From contig LIHN01000019.1 of assembly GCA_001314545.1 (NCBI GenBank), forward strand, positions 62,001 to 126,000: a stretch of 64,000 bases of DNA. The letters are read 5' to 3'. The notes beneath the pieces are model-generated. The model did no database searches and was not told where the DNA came from. It saw nothing but the letters and a program-made list of their open reading frames with translations. Of the stretch, positions 26,504 through 35,293 are shown piece by piece. Both the position numbers and the translations under genes were made by a program. How positions within the stretch are numbered: the first letter of the stretch is position 1; each line of letters opens with the position of its first letter. This stretch comes from Bacteroidetes bacterium HLUCCA01. GTDB lineage: Bacteria; Bacteroidota; Rhodothermia; Balneolales; HLUCCA01.

Positions 26504-28498
26504 ATGACCAAAGACGAGGCCGTTTCCAGAGTCTGTGAGCTCAGAAACCTGCTGGATGAAGCCAACAAACAGTACTATGACCAGGCACAACCTGTAATCA
26601 GCGACCGCCAGTATGATACGTACATGCAAGAGCTGATGGGTCTCGAGGATGCCTACGGTCTGCATGATCCCGCCTCACCGAGCCGCCGCGTCGGAGAAAG
26701 CATATCCGAAGCATTTACAACCGTAGAGCATCCCCGTGCTATGCTCAGTCTGGCCAACACCTACAATGAGCAGGAGCTGCGTGAATTTGACCGCAGAGTC
26801 AAGGATCTGCTCGGGTCCAGACCGTTTACCTACTTCGTTGAACTGAAATTTGACGGTATGGCCCTGAGATTGCGCTATGAAAACGGAGTTTTGCAGCTGG
26901 CTGCCACACGGGGTAACGGCAGGCAGGGCGATGATATCACACAAAACGTGCGTACACTGCGCGATATTCCCCTCAAACTCAGTACCGATAACTGGCCTGA
27001 AATCGTTGAAGTTCGAGGGGAAGCCTACATGGAACGGGAGGCCTTCGCCCGCTTTAATGCTCAGCGGCAGGAAAATGGAGAGGCCGCGTTTGCCAATCCC
27101 CGAAATGCTACAGCCGGTTCGCTGAAACTTCTGGATTCGTCGCTGACCGCCCGCCGCCCCATACGATTCTTCTGCTATGATCTCATTCTTGATCAGGAAA
27201 CGGACTCGACCCATCTGCAACGCATGCAAATGCTCGAACAATGGGGTTTGAGAGTGTGCTCGCATCGATGGACCTGCCAGACCATTGAGGATGTACTGAA
27301 AATCATACAGTCGCTTGAACATACCCGTAAGGATCTCCCCTATGACACCGACGGCGTTGTAGTCAAGGTTAACGAAGACCGATACCGTGAAGAACTCGGG
27401 TATACCGCAAAAGCACCGAAATGGGCAATTGCCTACAAGTTTGAAGCTGAACAAGCCACTACAACCATCCGGGATATTACCCTGCAGGTAGGTCGGCTTG
27501 GAACCATAACCCCGGTTGCTGAACTCGAACCGGTGTTGCTGGCAGGTACCACCGTTAAGCGTGCCTCCCTGCACAATCAAGACGAAATTACGCGTAAAGA
27601 CATTCGCATCGGCGATCGTGTAATCATCGAAAAGGCCGGTGAAATCATCCCTCAGGTGGTGCAGGTAGCCTCACCAGACGACCCCGGCCGCTCACAACCC
27701 TACGTCATTCCCTTGCAGTGCCCGGCATGCCAGTCCGAGTTGGTACAGTCTCCGGGCGAAGTTGCCTTACGTTGTGTCAATCCAGAGTGTCCGCCGCAGG
27801 TTCGGATACGCATTGAGCATTTCGCTTCCAGGGATGCTATGGACATCGACGGTATGGGCGAAGCCGTTATTGACCAGCTGGTAGGCGCCAATCTGATACA
27901 CAACTATGCTGATCTATACAAACTGACCGTTGAAGATCTGCTCCCGCTGGACCGTATGGCCCAGAAAAGTGCCCGAAATCTCATCCATGCCATACAACAA
28001 AGCAAGAACAAACCCTTCGATAGATTGTTGTTCGGCCTTGGGATACGGTTTGTCGGCTCCACGGTAGCCCGTGATCTGGCCGATGCATACTCAACCATCG
28101 ATGCACTTATGCAGGCCAGCGAAGACCAGATTGCAGATGTGCACGGCATTGGTGTGAAAATTGCCGCATCGGTTCGGGATTTCATGGACCGGCCTGAAAA
28201 CCAACGAATAATCGAACAACTCCGGGATTATGGCTTGAAATTGCATCATGAAAAGCAGGAAGTGCACAGTAATTCACTGGAAGGATGCACCTTCGTCATA
28301 ACCGGAACACTGCCATCCCTTTCACGAAAAGAAGCTGCCGAGCTCATCCAGGCCCATGCCGGCAGCGTAACCGGGTCGGTAAGTAAAAATACAACCTATG
28401 TACTGGCCGGAGAGTCGGCCGGTTCCAAACTGGATAAAGCACAAAAACTGGGCATAAAAGTTGTCTCAGAAGAAGATCTGAAATCCATGATTTCCTGA
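26504..28498 (+). CDS. ligA: NAD+-dependent DNA ligase
   Basis: LigA seals nicks in replication and repair using NAD+. The adenylated lysine is K115 in LKFDGMALRL (KXDG motif). The N-terminal Ia domain has QYYDQAQPVISDRQYD, and the OB fold follows from about residue 320 (KRASLHNQDE). A four-Cys zinc finger is present (CPACQSELVQSPG...CVNPECP), then helix-hairpin-helix repeats and a C-terminal BRCT domain (CTFVITGTLPSLSRKEA). At 664 residues it is full length and no motif is missing. It lies in the plus-strand run from the RodZ-like gene to mtnA. Confidence 0.96.
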   Translation: MTKDEAVSRVCELRNLLDEANKQYYDQAQPVISDRQYDTYMQELMGLEDAYGLHDPASPSRRVGESISEAFTTVEHPRAMLSLANTYNEQELREFDRRVKDLLGSRPFTYFVELKFDGMALRLRYENGVLQLAATRGNGRQGDDITQNVRTLRDIPLKLSTDNWPEIVEVRGEAYMEREAFARFNAQRQENGEAAFANPRNATAGSLKLLDSSLTARRPIRFFCYDLILDQETDSTHLQRMQMLEQWGLRVCSHRWTCQTIEDVLKIIQSLEHTRKDLPYDTDGVVVKVNEDRYREELGYTAKAPKWAIAYKFEAEQATTTIRDITLQVGRLGTITPVAELEPVLLAGTTVKRASLHNQDEITRKDIRIGDRVIIEKAGEIIPQVVQVASPDDPGRSQPYVIPLQCPACQSELVQSPGEVALRCVNPECPPQVRIRIEHFASRDAMDIDGMGEAVIDQLVGANLIHNYADLYKLTVEDLLPLDRMAQKSARNLIHAIQQSKNKPFDRLLFGLGIRFVGSTVARDLADAYSTIDALMQASEDQIADVHGIGVKIAASVRDFMDRPENQRIIEQLRDYGLKLHHEKQEVHSNSLEGCTFVITGTLPSLSRKEAAELIQAHAGSVTGSVSKNTTYVLAGESAGSKLDKAQKLGIKVVSEEDLKSMIS

Positions 28499-28520
28499 CA
28501 TCCCCATTTCATTGTTAACC

Positions 28521-28622
28521 ATGAAACCTACCACACAAACCACCGGTTACGGCACCCTGAACACCAATATATTCGTCATCATTGCTGTTGCCGCCCACGC
28601 CGAGCCGCTTTTGCAGGAATAG
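28521..28622 (+). CDS. Possible 33-aa micro-ORF before the symporter gene
   Basis: An ATG-started ORF of 33 codons fills most of the 127-base gap between ligA and the symporter and ends 3 bases before the symporter ATG. The peptide is Thr-rich at first, then has a short hydrophobic run (NIFVIIAVAA). It could be a small membrane peptide, a leader that couples translation to the symporter, or chance. It is too short for the ORF track and I recognise no family. Confidence 0.25.
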   Translation: MKPTTQTTGYGTLNTNIFVIIAVAAHAEPLLQE

Positions 28623-28625
28623 CCC

Positions 28626-30074
28626 ATGTCACTTACCCTGCTCGATATAATCGCAATAATCGCATACCTTGCCCTGTGCGTAGTTATCGGCCTGAAGGTC
28701 GGTGGCAGACCCGGAGACACCGACTCCTACTTCACATCTCGCGGCAGCGTCCCCTGGTGGGCCGTTTCCTTCTCCATCGTGGCCACAGAAACCAGCATGT
28801 TAACCGTAATTTCCGTTCCGGCCGTGGCCTACCTGGGATCGCTCGCTTTTTTTCAGATTGTCATCGGGTACGTCATTGGCAGAATGATTGTAGCCTGGCT
28901 CATGCTTCCGGCCTATTTCACCTGTCAGCAACAAACCGCCTACTCTTTTTTTCAGGAACGTTTCGGTGCTGGATTTCGCAGAGCCATCTCGGGCACCTTT
29001 CTGACTACCCGACTTCTGGCCGATGGTGTGCGATTGTTTGCCGCTGCCATTCCCATCAAGGTGGTTACCGGCCTCGACTATCCAACATCAATTTTCATCA
29101 TTGCTGCCATGACCCTTGCCTACACCTACTATGGGGGGCTCAAATCGGTAATATGGATTGACGTACTTCAGCTTTTCGTTTACTTATCAGGTGGCATCTT
29201 TGTTATTTCCTGGATATTGGGCTCAGTTCTGCCCGTTGAAACGGGATTACTGCAAAACTCCGGCAAACTCACTGTCATCCAGCTGCCCACCAGCATTTCA
29301 GACCTCTTCTACGTTCCCTATAATCTTATTGGTGCTGTCATCGGTGGCATTTTCCTCACCCTCGCTTCCCACGGAACCGATCATCTCATAGTCCAGCGCC
29401 TGCTGGCCTGCGGAAGCCTGAAAAATGCACGTAAAGCATTGGTATCCAGCGCGTTATTTGTAATGCTTCAGTTCGGGTTATTCCTTTCGGTCGGGCTGGC
29501 CCTGTATGCATTTTACAACGGTGCGAGCATAGCAGCACTGGGCATCAACAACGGCGATGAAATTTTCCTCAAGTTCGTTACCGAACAAATACCTTCCGGC
29601 GTTACCGGTCTGATAATTGCGGGCCTTTTTGCAGCGGCGATGAGTACACTCAGCAGCTCACTGTCCGCATTATCGTCAACAACCCTGTTCGACATCTTTC
29701 CCAAACTGGCCTTGCGCCCCGATGCCATGCGGATATCCCGCTATCTGATGGTCGGCTGGACCCTGGTATTCTTCCTGTTCGCCGTATCGTTTACATCCAC
29801 GGAAAATCCAATCATCGAACTGGGACTGGGTATCGCAGGTTTCACCTATGGTGGATTGCTGGGTGCATTTTTTGTGGGTCGGTTCACTACCTTTTCAGCC
29901 ACAGCTGCCTTTGCCGGACTAATATCCTGTATTTCCGGTATGATATTGATTATATTTCTAACCGATATCGCATGGCCCTGGTACACTTTCTTGGGAATAT
30001 CCATATTCTTTACGGTAGCCGCACTGGTCAACCAGCTAAATCCAATAGCTGGCAAGACTTCACCAACCCCGTAA
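28626..30074 (+). CDS. Sodium:solute symporter (SSS family)
   Basis: The 482-residue integral membrane protein has about 13 hydrophobic helices and clear SSS features. These include the N-terminal DTDSYFTSRGSVPWWAVSFSIVATETS (the Na+-site helix after TM1), AYTYYGGLKSVIWIDVLQLFVY and, later, FAAAMSTLSSSLSALSSTT, which resembles the TM8 sodium-site sequence. Such carriers use the Na+ gradient to import sugars, amino acids, proline, pantothenate or sialic acid. The sequence does not indicate which. It lies in a housekeeping run between ligA and the 7TM-HD gene, so context gives no substrate hint. Confidence 0.9.
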   Translation: MSLTLLDIIAIIAYLALCVVIGLKVGGRPGDTDSYFTSRGSVPWWAVSFSIVATETSMLTVISVPAVAYLGSLAFFQIVIGYVIGRMIVAWLMLPAYFTCQQQTAYSFFQERFGAGFRRAISGTFLTTRLLADGVRLFAAAIPIKVVTGLDYPTSIFIIAAMTLAYTYYGGLKSVIWIDVLQLFVYLSGGIFVISWILGSVLPVETGLLQNSGKLTVIQLPTSISDLFYVPYNLIGAVIGGIFLTLASHGTDHLIVQRLLACGSLKNARKALVSSALFVMLQFGLFLSVGLALYAFYNGASIAALGINNGDEIFLKFVTEQIPSGVTGLIIAGLFAAAMSTLSSSLSALSSTTLFDIFPKLALRPDAMRISRYLMVGWTLVFFLFAVSFTSTENPIIELGLGIAGFTYGGLLGAFFVGRFTTFSATAAFAGLISCISGMILIIFLTDIAWPWYTFLGISIFFTVAALVNQLNPIAGKTSPTP

Positions 30075-30089
30075 TTCGCTACATCCACT

Positions 30090-32504
30090 ATGATTAAACT
30101 CGAACAATTCGGGTTAGGCCGCAAGAAGAAAACGCAGTTTTCCCCAAAAAAAACCCGGAAGAACCGTGCCGGCGCAGACTCCTATGTAAAAGCCGCCATC
30201 ATACTTGGTTTCCTGAGTCTGGTTATTGGTTTTTTCCCTGGTAACACCTTCAGGGATTTTAACTACAAGGTAGGGGAACCCTGGCGCGATGACGACCTCA
30301 CCGCACCCTTTACCTTTAGTCTGCTCAAAGACCGTGAGGAAATTCGTGAGGAAGAAGAGGAAATCCGGCGCAATACCCCTGCTGTTTTTTACACCAACAG
30401 GGAAGCAACTTCGCAGGCTGAGTCACGCATTGATGACTTATTCAACAAGCTCACACCGGTTTTAAATGCTTATGAACAGTGGAACAATACACAACGGTCT
30501 GAACCGGATTCCCTGAACAACGACAGCCTGAATTTCCGGCAGACCCTGGATACGTCATCTATCCCGCTGTCGGCCGGCAGTATTCAATTGTTGCTGGATA
30601 ATTACGCGTCTTCCAGCTCCGGTTTAAACCAACGGCAAGTAGCCCGATTTATCGGCGTAGACATACGCATTCAGGTGAGTCGAATTATCCGGGAATTACA
30701 TGCCGATGGTGTTATAGATCGGGCCAAAAACGAGCTTAACAGCGCTGAAATTATTGTACGTGACGCCCGGGAACGCACCCAGCAAACCACGAATATTGCC
30801 TCCATGCGGGATATGGAGGAGGCACGTGAATTCGCCCGAACCCGTCTCAACCAAAACTTCCCCTCTGAAATTGCAGCCGTTGCCGGCGAAGTTTTTGAAC
30901 TGGTCTTCCTAGCCAACTATGCCTACAATCCTGAAGATACCCAACAGGCGGTAAATGAAGCCATAGATTCCATATCCCCCACCAAGGGAGCCGTCACAGC
31001 CGGACAAATGATAATCAGGAAAGGGGATCTTATTACACCGGAGCGACTTAGCATGCTCCAGAGTCTGGAAGCAGCACGCGCTGCCCGGGCCAGTGACCTT
31101 GAAATCTGGCAACAGACTGCAGGTAATGCACTCATCGTAACCGGTATTTTCCTGTTTTTCCTGATGTACCTGTACCTGTACCGAAACCCCATATTCGACA
31201 ATAATGCTATGCTCAGCCTGGTTTTGCTGGCCATGGGTATTGTCATTGCATTTGCGGTCTTCGCCATACGGCTGGAGGGGGTTTCCGTGTACCTGGTCCC
31301 TATTGCCATCGCACCGATTATCCTCACCATTATTTTTGATTCCAGAGTTGGTTTGATGAGCACTTCCGTGCTGGCCCTGCTGATTGCATTTATGAGCGGT
31401 AACAACTTCGAGTATGTGGTTGCCAGCATGTCGGCCAGCAGTATTGCCGTCTATTCGGTCCGGGATATCAAGAACAGAAGTCAATTTTTCCTGACCACCC
31501 CTGCCCTTGTATTCATCTCCTTCGGTATCATTCTCCTGGGCTTTGCCCTGAACAGACCCAATGCCTGGGATGGGTTTGGCAGCCAAATTCTGCACGTTGC
31601 AGGTGGAGCCGTTTTCATTTGGCTCACTTACCCGTTGATTCTGCTGTTCGAAAAGCTCTTCAAAGTCACCACCGAGGTATCGCTGCTGGAGCTCAATAAC
31701 AACAATCAACCCTTATTGAAGGAACTGATGACCCGGGCTCCGGGTACTTTTCAGCACAGTCTGCAGGTAGCCAACCTGGCCGAGGCGGCTGCAAGTGCAA
31801 TCAACGCCAATTCATTGCTGTGCAGAGTGGGCGCTTTGTACCACGATATCGGCAAAATGGAAAAACCCGAATACTTTGTCGAAAATCAGTTTGGAAGCAA
31901 TGAACACGACAAACTTAAGCCGCGCATGAGTGCCATGGTCATAAAAAATCATGTCACATCCGGAGTAAAAATGGCCCGGGAAGCCAATCTGCCTGACGTT
32001 CTGGTGGATTTTATCCAAACGCATCATGGAAACTCTGTAATCAGGTATTTCTATGACAAAGCGCTCAAAACCAATGAAAAAGGCAGTGAAGTGCGCGAAG
32101 ACGACTTCCGCTATGACGGTCCGATCCCAAATTCCAAGGAAACCGGCATTCTGCTGCTGGCCGATTGCATTGAAGCATCATCGCGGGCGATGAGTGAACC
32201 CGGTTACCAAAAACTTGAAAACCTTGTAAACCGGATGGTGGATGAACGCCTGGAAGAGGGGCAGCTGAACAACTGCGACCTCACCTATCGTGACCTCACA
32301 AAAATCAAAGAGGCTTTCCTGGGTATCCTGGTGGGTATGTATCACAGCCGGATTAAATATCCTGGACAGGACGAAAAAGACGGAACTGCTAAAGCTGCTG
32401 AACCCAAAAGTGAAAAAAATGAAATTAAGGGCAACAGTGAAGTACATGCGAATACCGTAACTGAAACGGACAACACCGACGGCGACCCGTCCGGCTCCGA
32501 CTAA
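30090..32504 (+). CDS. 7TM-HD cyclic-di-AMP phosphodiesterase (PgpH/YqfF family)
   Basis: The 804-residue protein shows the full PgpH plan. There is one N-terminal membrane helix (residues about 31-47), a long extracytoplasmic 7TMR-HDED domain to about residue 340 (AGQMIIRKGDLITPERLSML at its end), a block of seven membrane helices to about residue 545, and a cytoplasmic HD domain. The HD domain contains APGTFQHSLQVANLAEAAA and VGALYHDIGKMEKPEYF (HD pair near 585), with a further DFIQTHHGN. PgpH hydrolyses c-di-AMP, a second messenger for potassium and wall homeostasis. The C-terminal 45 residues form a charged low-complexity tail. No c-di-AMP cyclase is visible in this window. Confidence 0.92.
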   Translation: MIKLEQFGLGRKKKTQFSPKKTRKNRAGADSYVKAAIILGFLSLVIGFFPGNTFRDFNYKVGEPWRDDDLTAPFTFSLLKDREEIREEEEEIRRNTPAVFYTNREATSQAESRIDDLFNKLTPVLNAYEQWNNTQRSEPDSLNNDSLNFRQTLDTSSIPLSAGSIQLLLDNYASSSSGLNQRQVARFIGVDIRIQVSRIIRELHADGVIDRAKNELNSAEIIVRDARERTQQTTNIASMRDMEEAREFARTRLNQNFPSEIAAVAGEVFELVFLANYAYNPEDTQQAVNEAIDSISPTKGAVTAGQMIIRKGDLITPERLSMLQSLEAARAARASDLEIWQQTAGNALIVTGIFLFFLMYLYLYRNPIFDNNAMLSLVLLAMGIVIAFAVFAIRLEGVSVYLVPIAIAPIILTIIFDSRVGLMSTSVLALLIAFMSGNNFEYVVASMSASSIAVYSVRDIKNRSQFFLTTPALVFISFGIILLGFALNRPNAWDGFGSQILHVAGGAVFIWLTYPLILLFEKLFKVTTEVSLLELNNNNQPLLKELMTRAPGTFQHSLQVANLAEAAASAINANSLLCRVGALYHDIGKMEKPEYFVENQFGSNEHDKLKPRMSAMVIKNHVTSGVKMAREANLPDVLVDFIQTHHGNSVIRYFYDKALKTNEKGSEVREDDFRYDGPIPNSKETGILLLADCIEASSRAMSEPGYQKLENLVNRMVDERLEEGQLNNCDLTYRDLTKIKEAFLGILVGMYHSRIKYPGQDEKDGTAKAAEPKSEKNEIKGNSEVHANTVTETDNTDGDPSGSD

Positions 32505-32518
32505 AATCGTTTTGTACT

Positions 32519-33430
32519 GTGAAAGCACCCTTTAAAACGCATCTGGACAGCTATCTTGCATTTCTTCGTATTGAAAAGGCGCTCCAACCGAATACACTGG
32601 CCTCATATCGCCTTGACCTCACCCGATACCTGACTTTCTTATGTAGTGAACAGGGTTTTCAAAATATAGCGTATGTGGATGTCCATCATATTGAAGCTTT
32701 CCTTCAGGAGCTGAAGGCAGCCGGTCTGTCACCCGCCAGTTTAGGCAGAAATATTTCTTCTGTTCGAAATTTTCATACCTGGCTGGTTATGGAGCAACTT
32801 GCCCCTGCCAATCCCGCTGAACATATCGATCTGCCCAAAAACGTAAGGAAATTACCTGAAGTTTTGTCGGTGACAGAGGTAACCGATATGATTTCAGTAT
32901 ACTCAGACAGTGACAAACCTGCCGATCTGCGTAATCAGGCCGTGATTGAGCTGCTTTACAGTGCCGGTCTGCGCGTGTCTGAACTGACGGGCATGGTACT
33001 GGATCAGCTTTACTTTGAAATTGGGTTTGTTCGGGTAATCGGCAAAGGTAACAAAGAACGACTGGTACCGGTCGGGACGATTGCCGTTGAGACTGTCGAA
33101 AACTATCTTGAGCATGTCAGACCCACTTTTTTTCGCACCCGTGAAAAGTCGCGCGGCGCCGTATTTCTGAACCAACGAGGCGGCCCCCTATCCCGGATGG
33201 GCGTATGGAATATTGTACAGGAAGCAGCACTGCGCGCCGGAGTCACCAAAAACGTATATCCGCATATATTCCGGCACTCCTTTGCCACCCATCTGCTGGA
33301 AGGCGGGGCCGACCTGCGGGCTGTACAGGAAATGCTTGGTCACGTAAACATCACAACCACAGAGATATACACGCACGTAGACCGTAGTTTGCTTCATCAG
33401 ATTCATAAACAATACCACCCCAGGGCTTAA
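32519..33430 (+). CDS. Tyrosine site-specific recombinase (XerC/XerD type)
   Basis: All six catalytic residues of the tyrosine recombinases are visible: R152 (SAGLRVSEL), K176 (GKGNKE), H249 and R252 (HIFRHSF), H275 (LGHVNITT) and Y284 (TEIYTH). The N-terminal SAM-like core-binding domain occupies residues 1-105. At 303 residues it matches chromosomal Xer proteins that resolve chromosome dimers at dif, and its housekeeping setting argues against a mobile integrase. XerC and XerD cannot be separated from sequence inspection alone. The start is GTG at 32519, 14 bases after pgpH; no other start keeps the N-terminal helix. Confidence 0.9.
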   Translation: MKAPFKTHLDSYLAFLRIEKALQPNTLASYRLDLTRYLTFLCSEQGFQNIAYVDVHHIEAFLQELKAAGLSPASLGRNISSVRNFHTWLVMEQLAPANPAEHIDLPKNVRKLPEVLSVTEVTDMISVYSDSDKPADLRNQAVIELLYSAGLRVSELTGMVLDQLYFEIGFVRVIGKGNKERLVPVGTIAVETVENYLEHVRPTFFRTREKSRGAVFLNQRGGPLSRMGVWNIVQEAALRAGVTKNVYPHIFRHSFATHLLEGGADLRAVQEMLGHVNITTTEIYTHVDRSLLHQIHKQYHPRA

Positions 33431-33499
33431 CCCAACGTTCACAGACTGACTGGAAAAAGTCGCGTTTCAGCAACATCATAGAAAACAAACTGATACCCC

Positions 33500-34558
33500 A
33501 TGGAAGAACAGCAATACAATACCATCAACGCTATTGAATGGCGAGGTGATCACGTACGGATACTTGATCAGACGTTTTTACCGGGCCGGACCGTGTTCAG
33601 TGACATACGTGACGTTGGCCGGATGTGGGAAGCCATAAAAAAACTCCGTGTACGCGGTGCACCGGCAATTGGAATAGCCGCTGCATACGGTCTTTATCTG
33701 GGAGTCAGAGAACTCCACGAAAACAACTATTCCAGCTTCGAAATCGAAGTAAAAAGGATTTCGGAGTACCTTAACAGCGCACGGCCAACCGCGGTGAATC
33801 TGAGCTGGGCGCTGCACAGAATCCAGTCTACGCTGCACGCCCATCGCAATGAGTCCATTGCGGAGCTGAAAAACCGGGTACTCAAAACGGCACAGACTAT
33901 TCACGATGAAGACAAACGTGTGTGTAAATCCATTGGAATCAATGGCGTTGAACTGGTGGGAAAAAAAGCCCGGATACTTACGCATTGCAATACGGGCGCT
34001 CTGGCTACAGGCCAGTACGGAACGGCCCTATCGGTAATTTATCATGCGCACGAGGCAGGCAAGAAGATTCATGTCTGGGTTGATGAAACCCGGCCCTTAT
34101 TGCAAGGTGCACGACTTACGGCCTGGGAACTGCAACGGGCCAATATTCCCATGAAGCTGGTTACCGACTCCATGGCGGGTCACCTGATGTACACCGGCAA
34201 GGTTGACATGGTTATTGTAGGCACAGACCGTGTTGCGGCTAACGGTGATATGGCCAACAAAATCGGCACCTACAGTCTTGCTGTTCTGGCCAGACACCAC
34301 AACATTCCCTTTTATGTGGCCACTCCGGCTTCAACCATTGATTTGCAAATTGCTCATGGTGGAGATATACCCATTGAAGAGCGTGATCCACGTGAAATAA
34401 CAACCATCGGAAGTTCAGAGATTGCTCCGCCCAAGGTGGAAGTGTATAATCCGGCATTTGATATAACGCCGGCCGAACTGATCACAGCCTATATCACCGA
34501 AAAAGGAATCATCCGGCCGGCATTCCCGGAAAATCTGAAGAAGGCCTTCGGATCATGA
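33500..34558 (+). CDS. mtnA: S-methyl-5-thioribose-1-phosphate isomerase
   Basis: MtnA converts methylthioribose-1-phosphate to methylthioribulose-1-phosphate in the methionine salvage pathway. Family blocks present include VRGAPAIGIAAAYGLYLG, LTHCNTGALATGQYGTALSVI with the catalytic Cys in HCNTG, VWVDETRPLLQGARLTAWEL, and VIVGTDRVAANGDMANKIGTY with the catalytic Asp in GTDR. The length (352) is typical. No other mtn gene lies nearby, so it appears isolated from the rest of the salvage pathway. It converges on the yciO-like gene with a 25-base gap and no clear terminator. Confidence 0.94.
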   Translation: MEEQQYNTINAIEWRGDHVRILDQTFLPGRTVFSDIRDVGRMWEAIKKLRVRGAPAIGIAAAYGLYLGVRELHENNYSSFEIEVKRISEYLNSARPTAVNLSWALHRIQSTLHAHRNESIAELKNRVLKTAQTIHDEDKRVCKSIGINGVELVGKKARILTHCNTGALATGQYGTALSVIYHAHEAGKKIHVWVDETRPLLQGARLTAWELQRANIPMKLVTDSMAGHLMYTGKVDMVIVGTDRVAANGDMANKIGTYSLAVLARHHNIPFYVATPASTIDLQIAHGGDIPIEERDPREITTIGSSEIAPPKVEVYNPAFDITPAELITAYITEKGIIRPAFPENLKKAFGS

Positions 34559-34583
34559 CGGGTTGATGGTCTCGTTCTTCGTA

Positions 34584-35246
34584 CTAAATTTCGCTGTAAT
34601 CGTGATCGTTGTAGGCGAAGGCAAACTCCAGATTCTCCATTCCTCTACCTTTCCGAAGAATTACGGCTTCCTCCTGAGTCATATCAACTACGGTAGTTGG
34701 ATTGGATTCAAGGGGAAGTTCATCGTCAATAAACACATCAATATGATGCCTGAAATCCTCGAACATATCTTTTGTATCAAGATACTCGCGGTCAGGCGCA
34801 TCGGGGAGTTTGGCTGTAGCAGCCATTAACGGCTCACCTAGTTCCTGAACAATCATCTGGCATATGGCATGATCGGGGACTTTTATGCCGATTGTTTTTC
34901 TTCGTTCATGCATAAGCAGACGCGGAACTTCCTTTGTGCCGGGCAATACAAACGTGTAGGGACCCGGTATAAGGCGGCGAATAACCTTAAAATTGGTATC
35001 GGATAGTTTGCCAAATTTCGAAACGCCATTCAGGCCGTCTGTTATGAGGGTAAAAAGGTGATCTTTTTTAAGATTCCGCATTGAGCGAATCCGGTCTACA
35101 CTTTTTTTACTGGAATATGCACACGCAAGCGCATACTGGCTGTCAGTGGGTAATAGGATGACCGCACCGGCGCGCAGACGATCAACAATTTCAAATACAC
35201 GCTTCTGATGCGGATTTTGTGGATGCAGTACGATTCGTTCGGCCAT
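34584..35246 (-). CDS. yciO: YciO-like Sua5/YrdC-fold protein
   Basis: The 220-residue protein has the YrdC fold, with ILLPTDSQYALACAYSSK in the nucleotide/carbonate-binding region and RIRSMRNLKKDHLFTLI after it. The opening HPQNPHQKRVF and the block KEVPRLLMHERRKTIGIKVPDH closely follow E. coli YciO, a paralogue of TsaC/Sua5. TsaC makes threonylcarbamoyl-AMP for the t6A tRNA modification; YciO resembles it but its biological role is less certain. The YciO-type N-terminus is the reason for that name here. It follows the phosphofructokinase gene after a terminator-like hairpin. Confidence 0.8.
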   Translation of the reverse strand: MAERIVLHPQNPHQKRVFEIVDRLRAGAVILLPTDSQYALACAYSSKKSVDRIRSMRNLKKDHLFTLITDGLNGVSKFGKLSDTNFKVIRRLIPGPYTFVLPGTKEVPRLLMHERRKTIGIKVPDHAICQMIVQELGEPLMAATAKLPDAPDREYLDTKDMFEDFRHHIDVFIDDELPLESNPTTVVDMTQEEAVILRKGRGMENLEFAFAYNDHDYSEI

Positions 35247-35263
35247 AATATCTCGTTAAAACG

Positions 35264-35286
35264 AAAAAGGCCTCCCGAAGGAGGCC
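35264..35286 (-). terminator. Terminator after the phosphofructokinase gene
   Basis: A 7-bp GC-rich stem GGCCTCC/GGAGGCC encloses a CGAA (TTCG on the minus strand) loop. On the minus strand it is followed by TTTTT (A-run at 35264-35268 on plus). It lies just after the phosphofructokinase stop at 35294 and before the yciO-like start at 35246, so it should separate the two genes. Confidence 0.85.
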
Positions 35287-35293
35287 CTTTTAC

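Noticed and set aside
26675-27580. 301-aa minus-strand ORF inside ligA
   Set aside because: Antisense to ligA, whose motifs are complete; no domain or start context of its own.
30909-31709. 266-aa minus-strand ORF inside pgpH
   Set aside because: It lies wholly antisense to the clear 7TM-HD gene, has Gln/Asn/His-rich low-information composition and no recognisable domain; shadow ORF.
32519-33430. Tyrosine recombinase as a sign of an integrated element
   Set aside because: Length, motif set and housekeeping neighbours fit chromosomal XerC/XerD; no attachment repeats, transposase or phage genes nearby.
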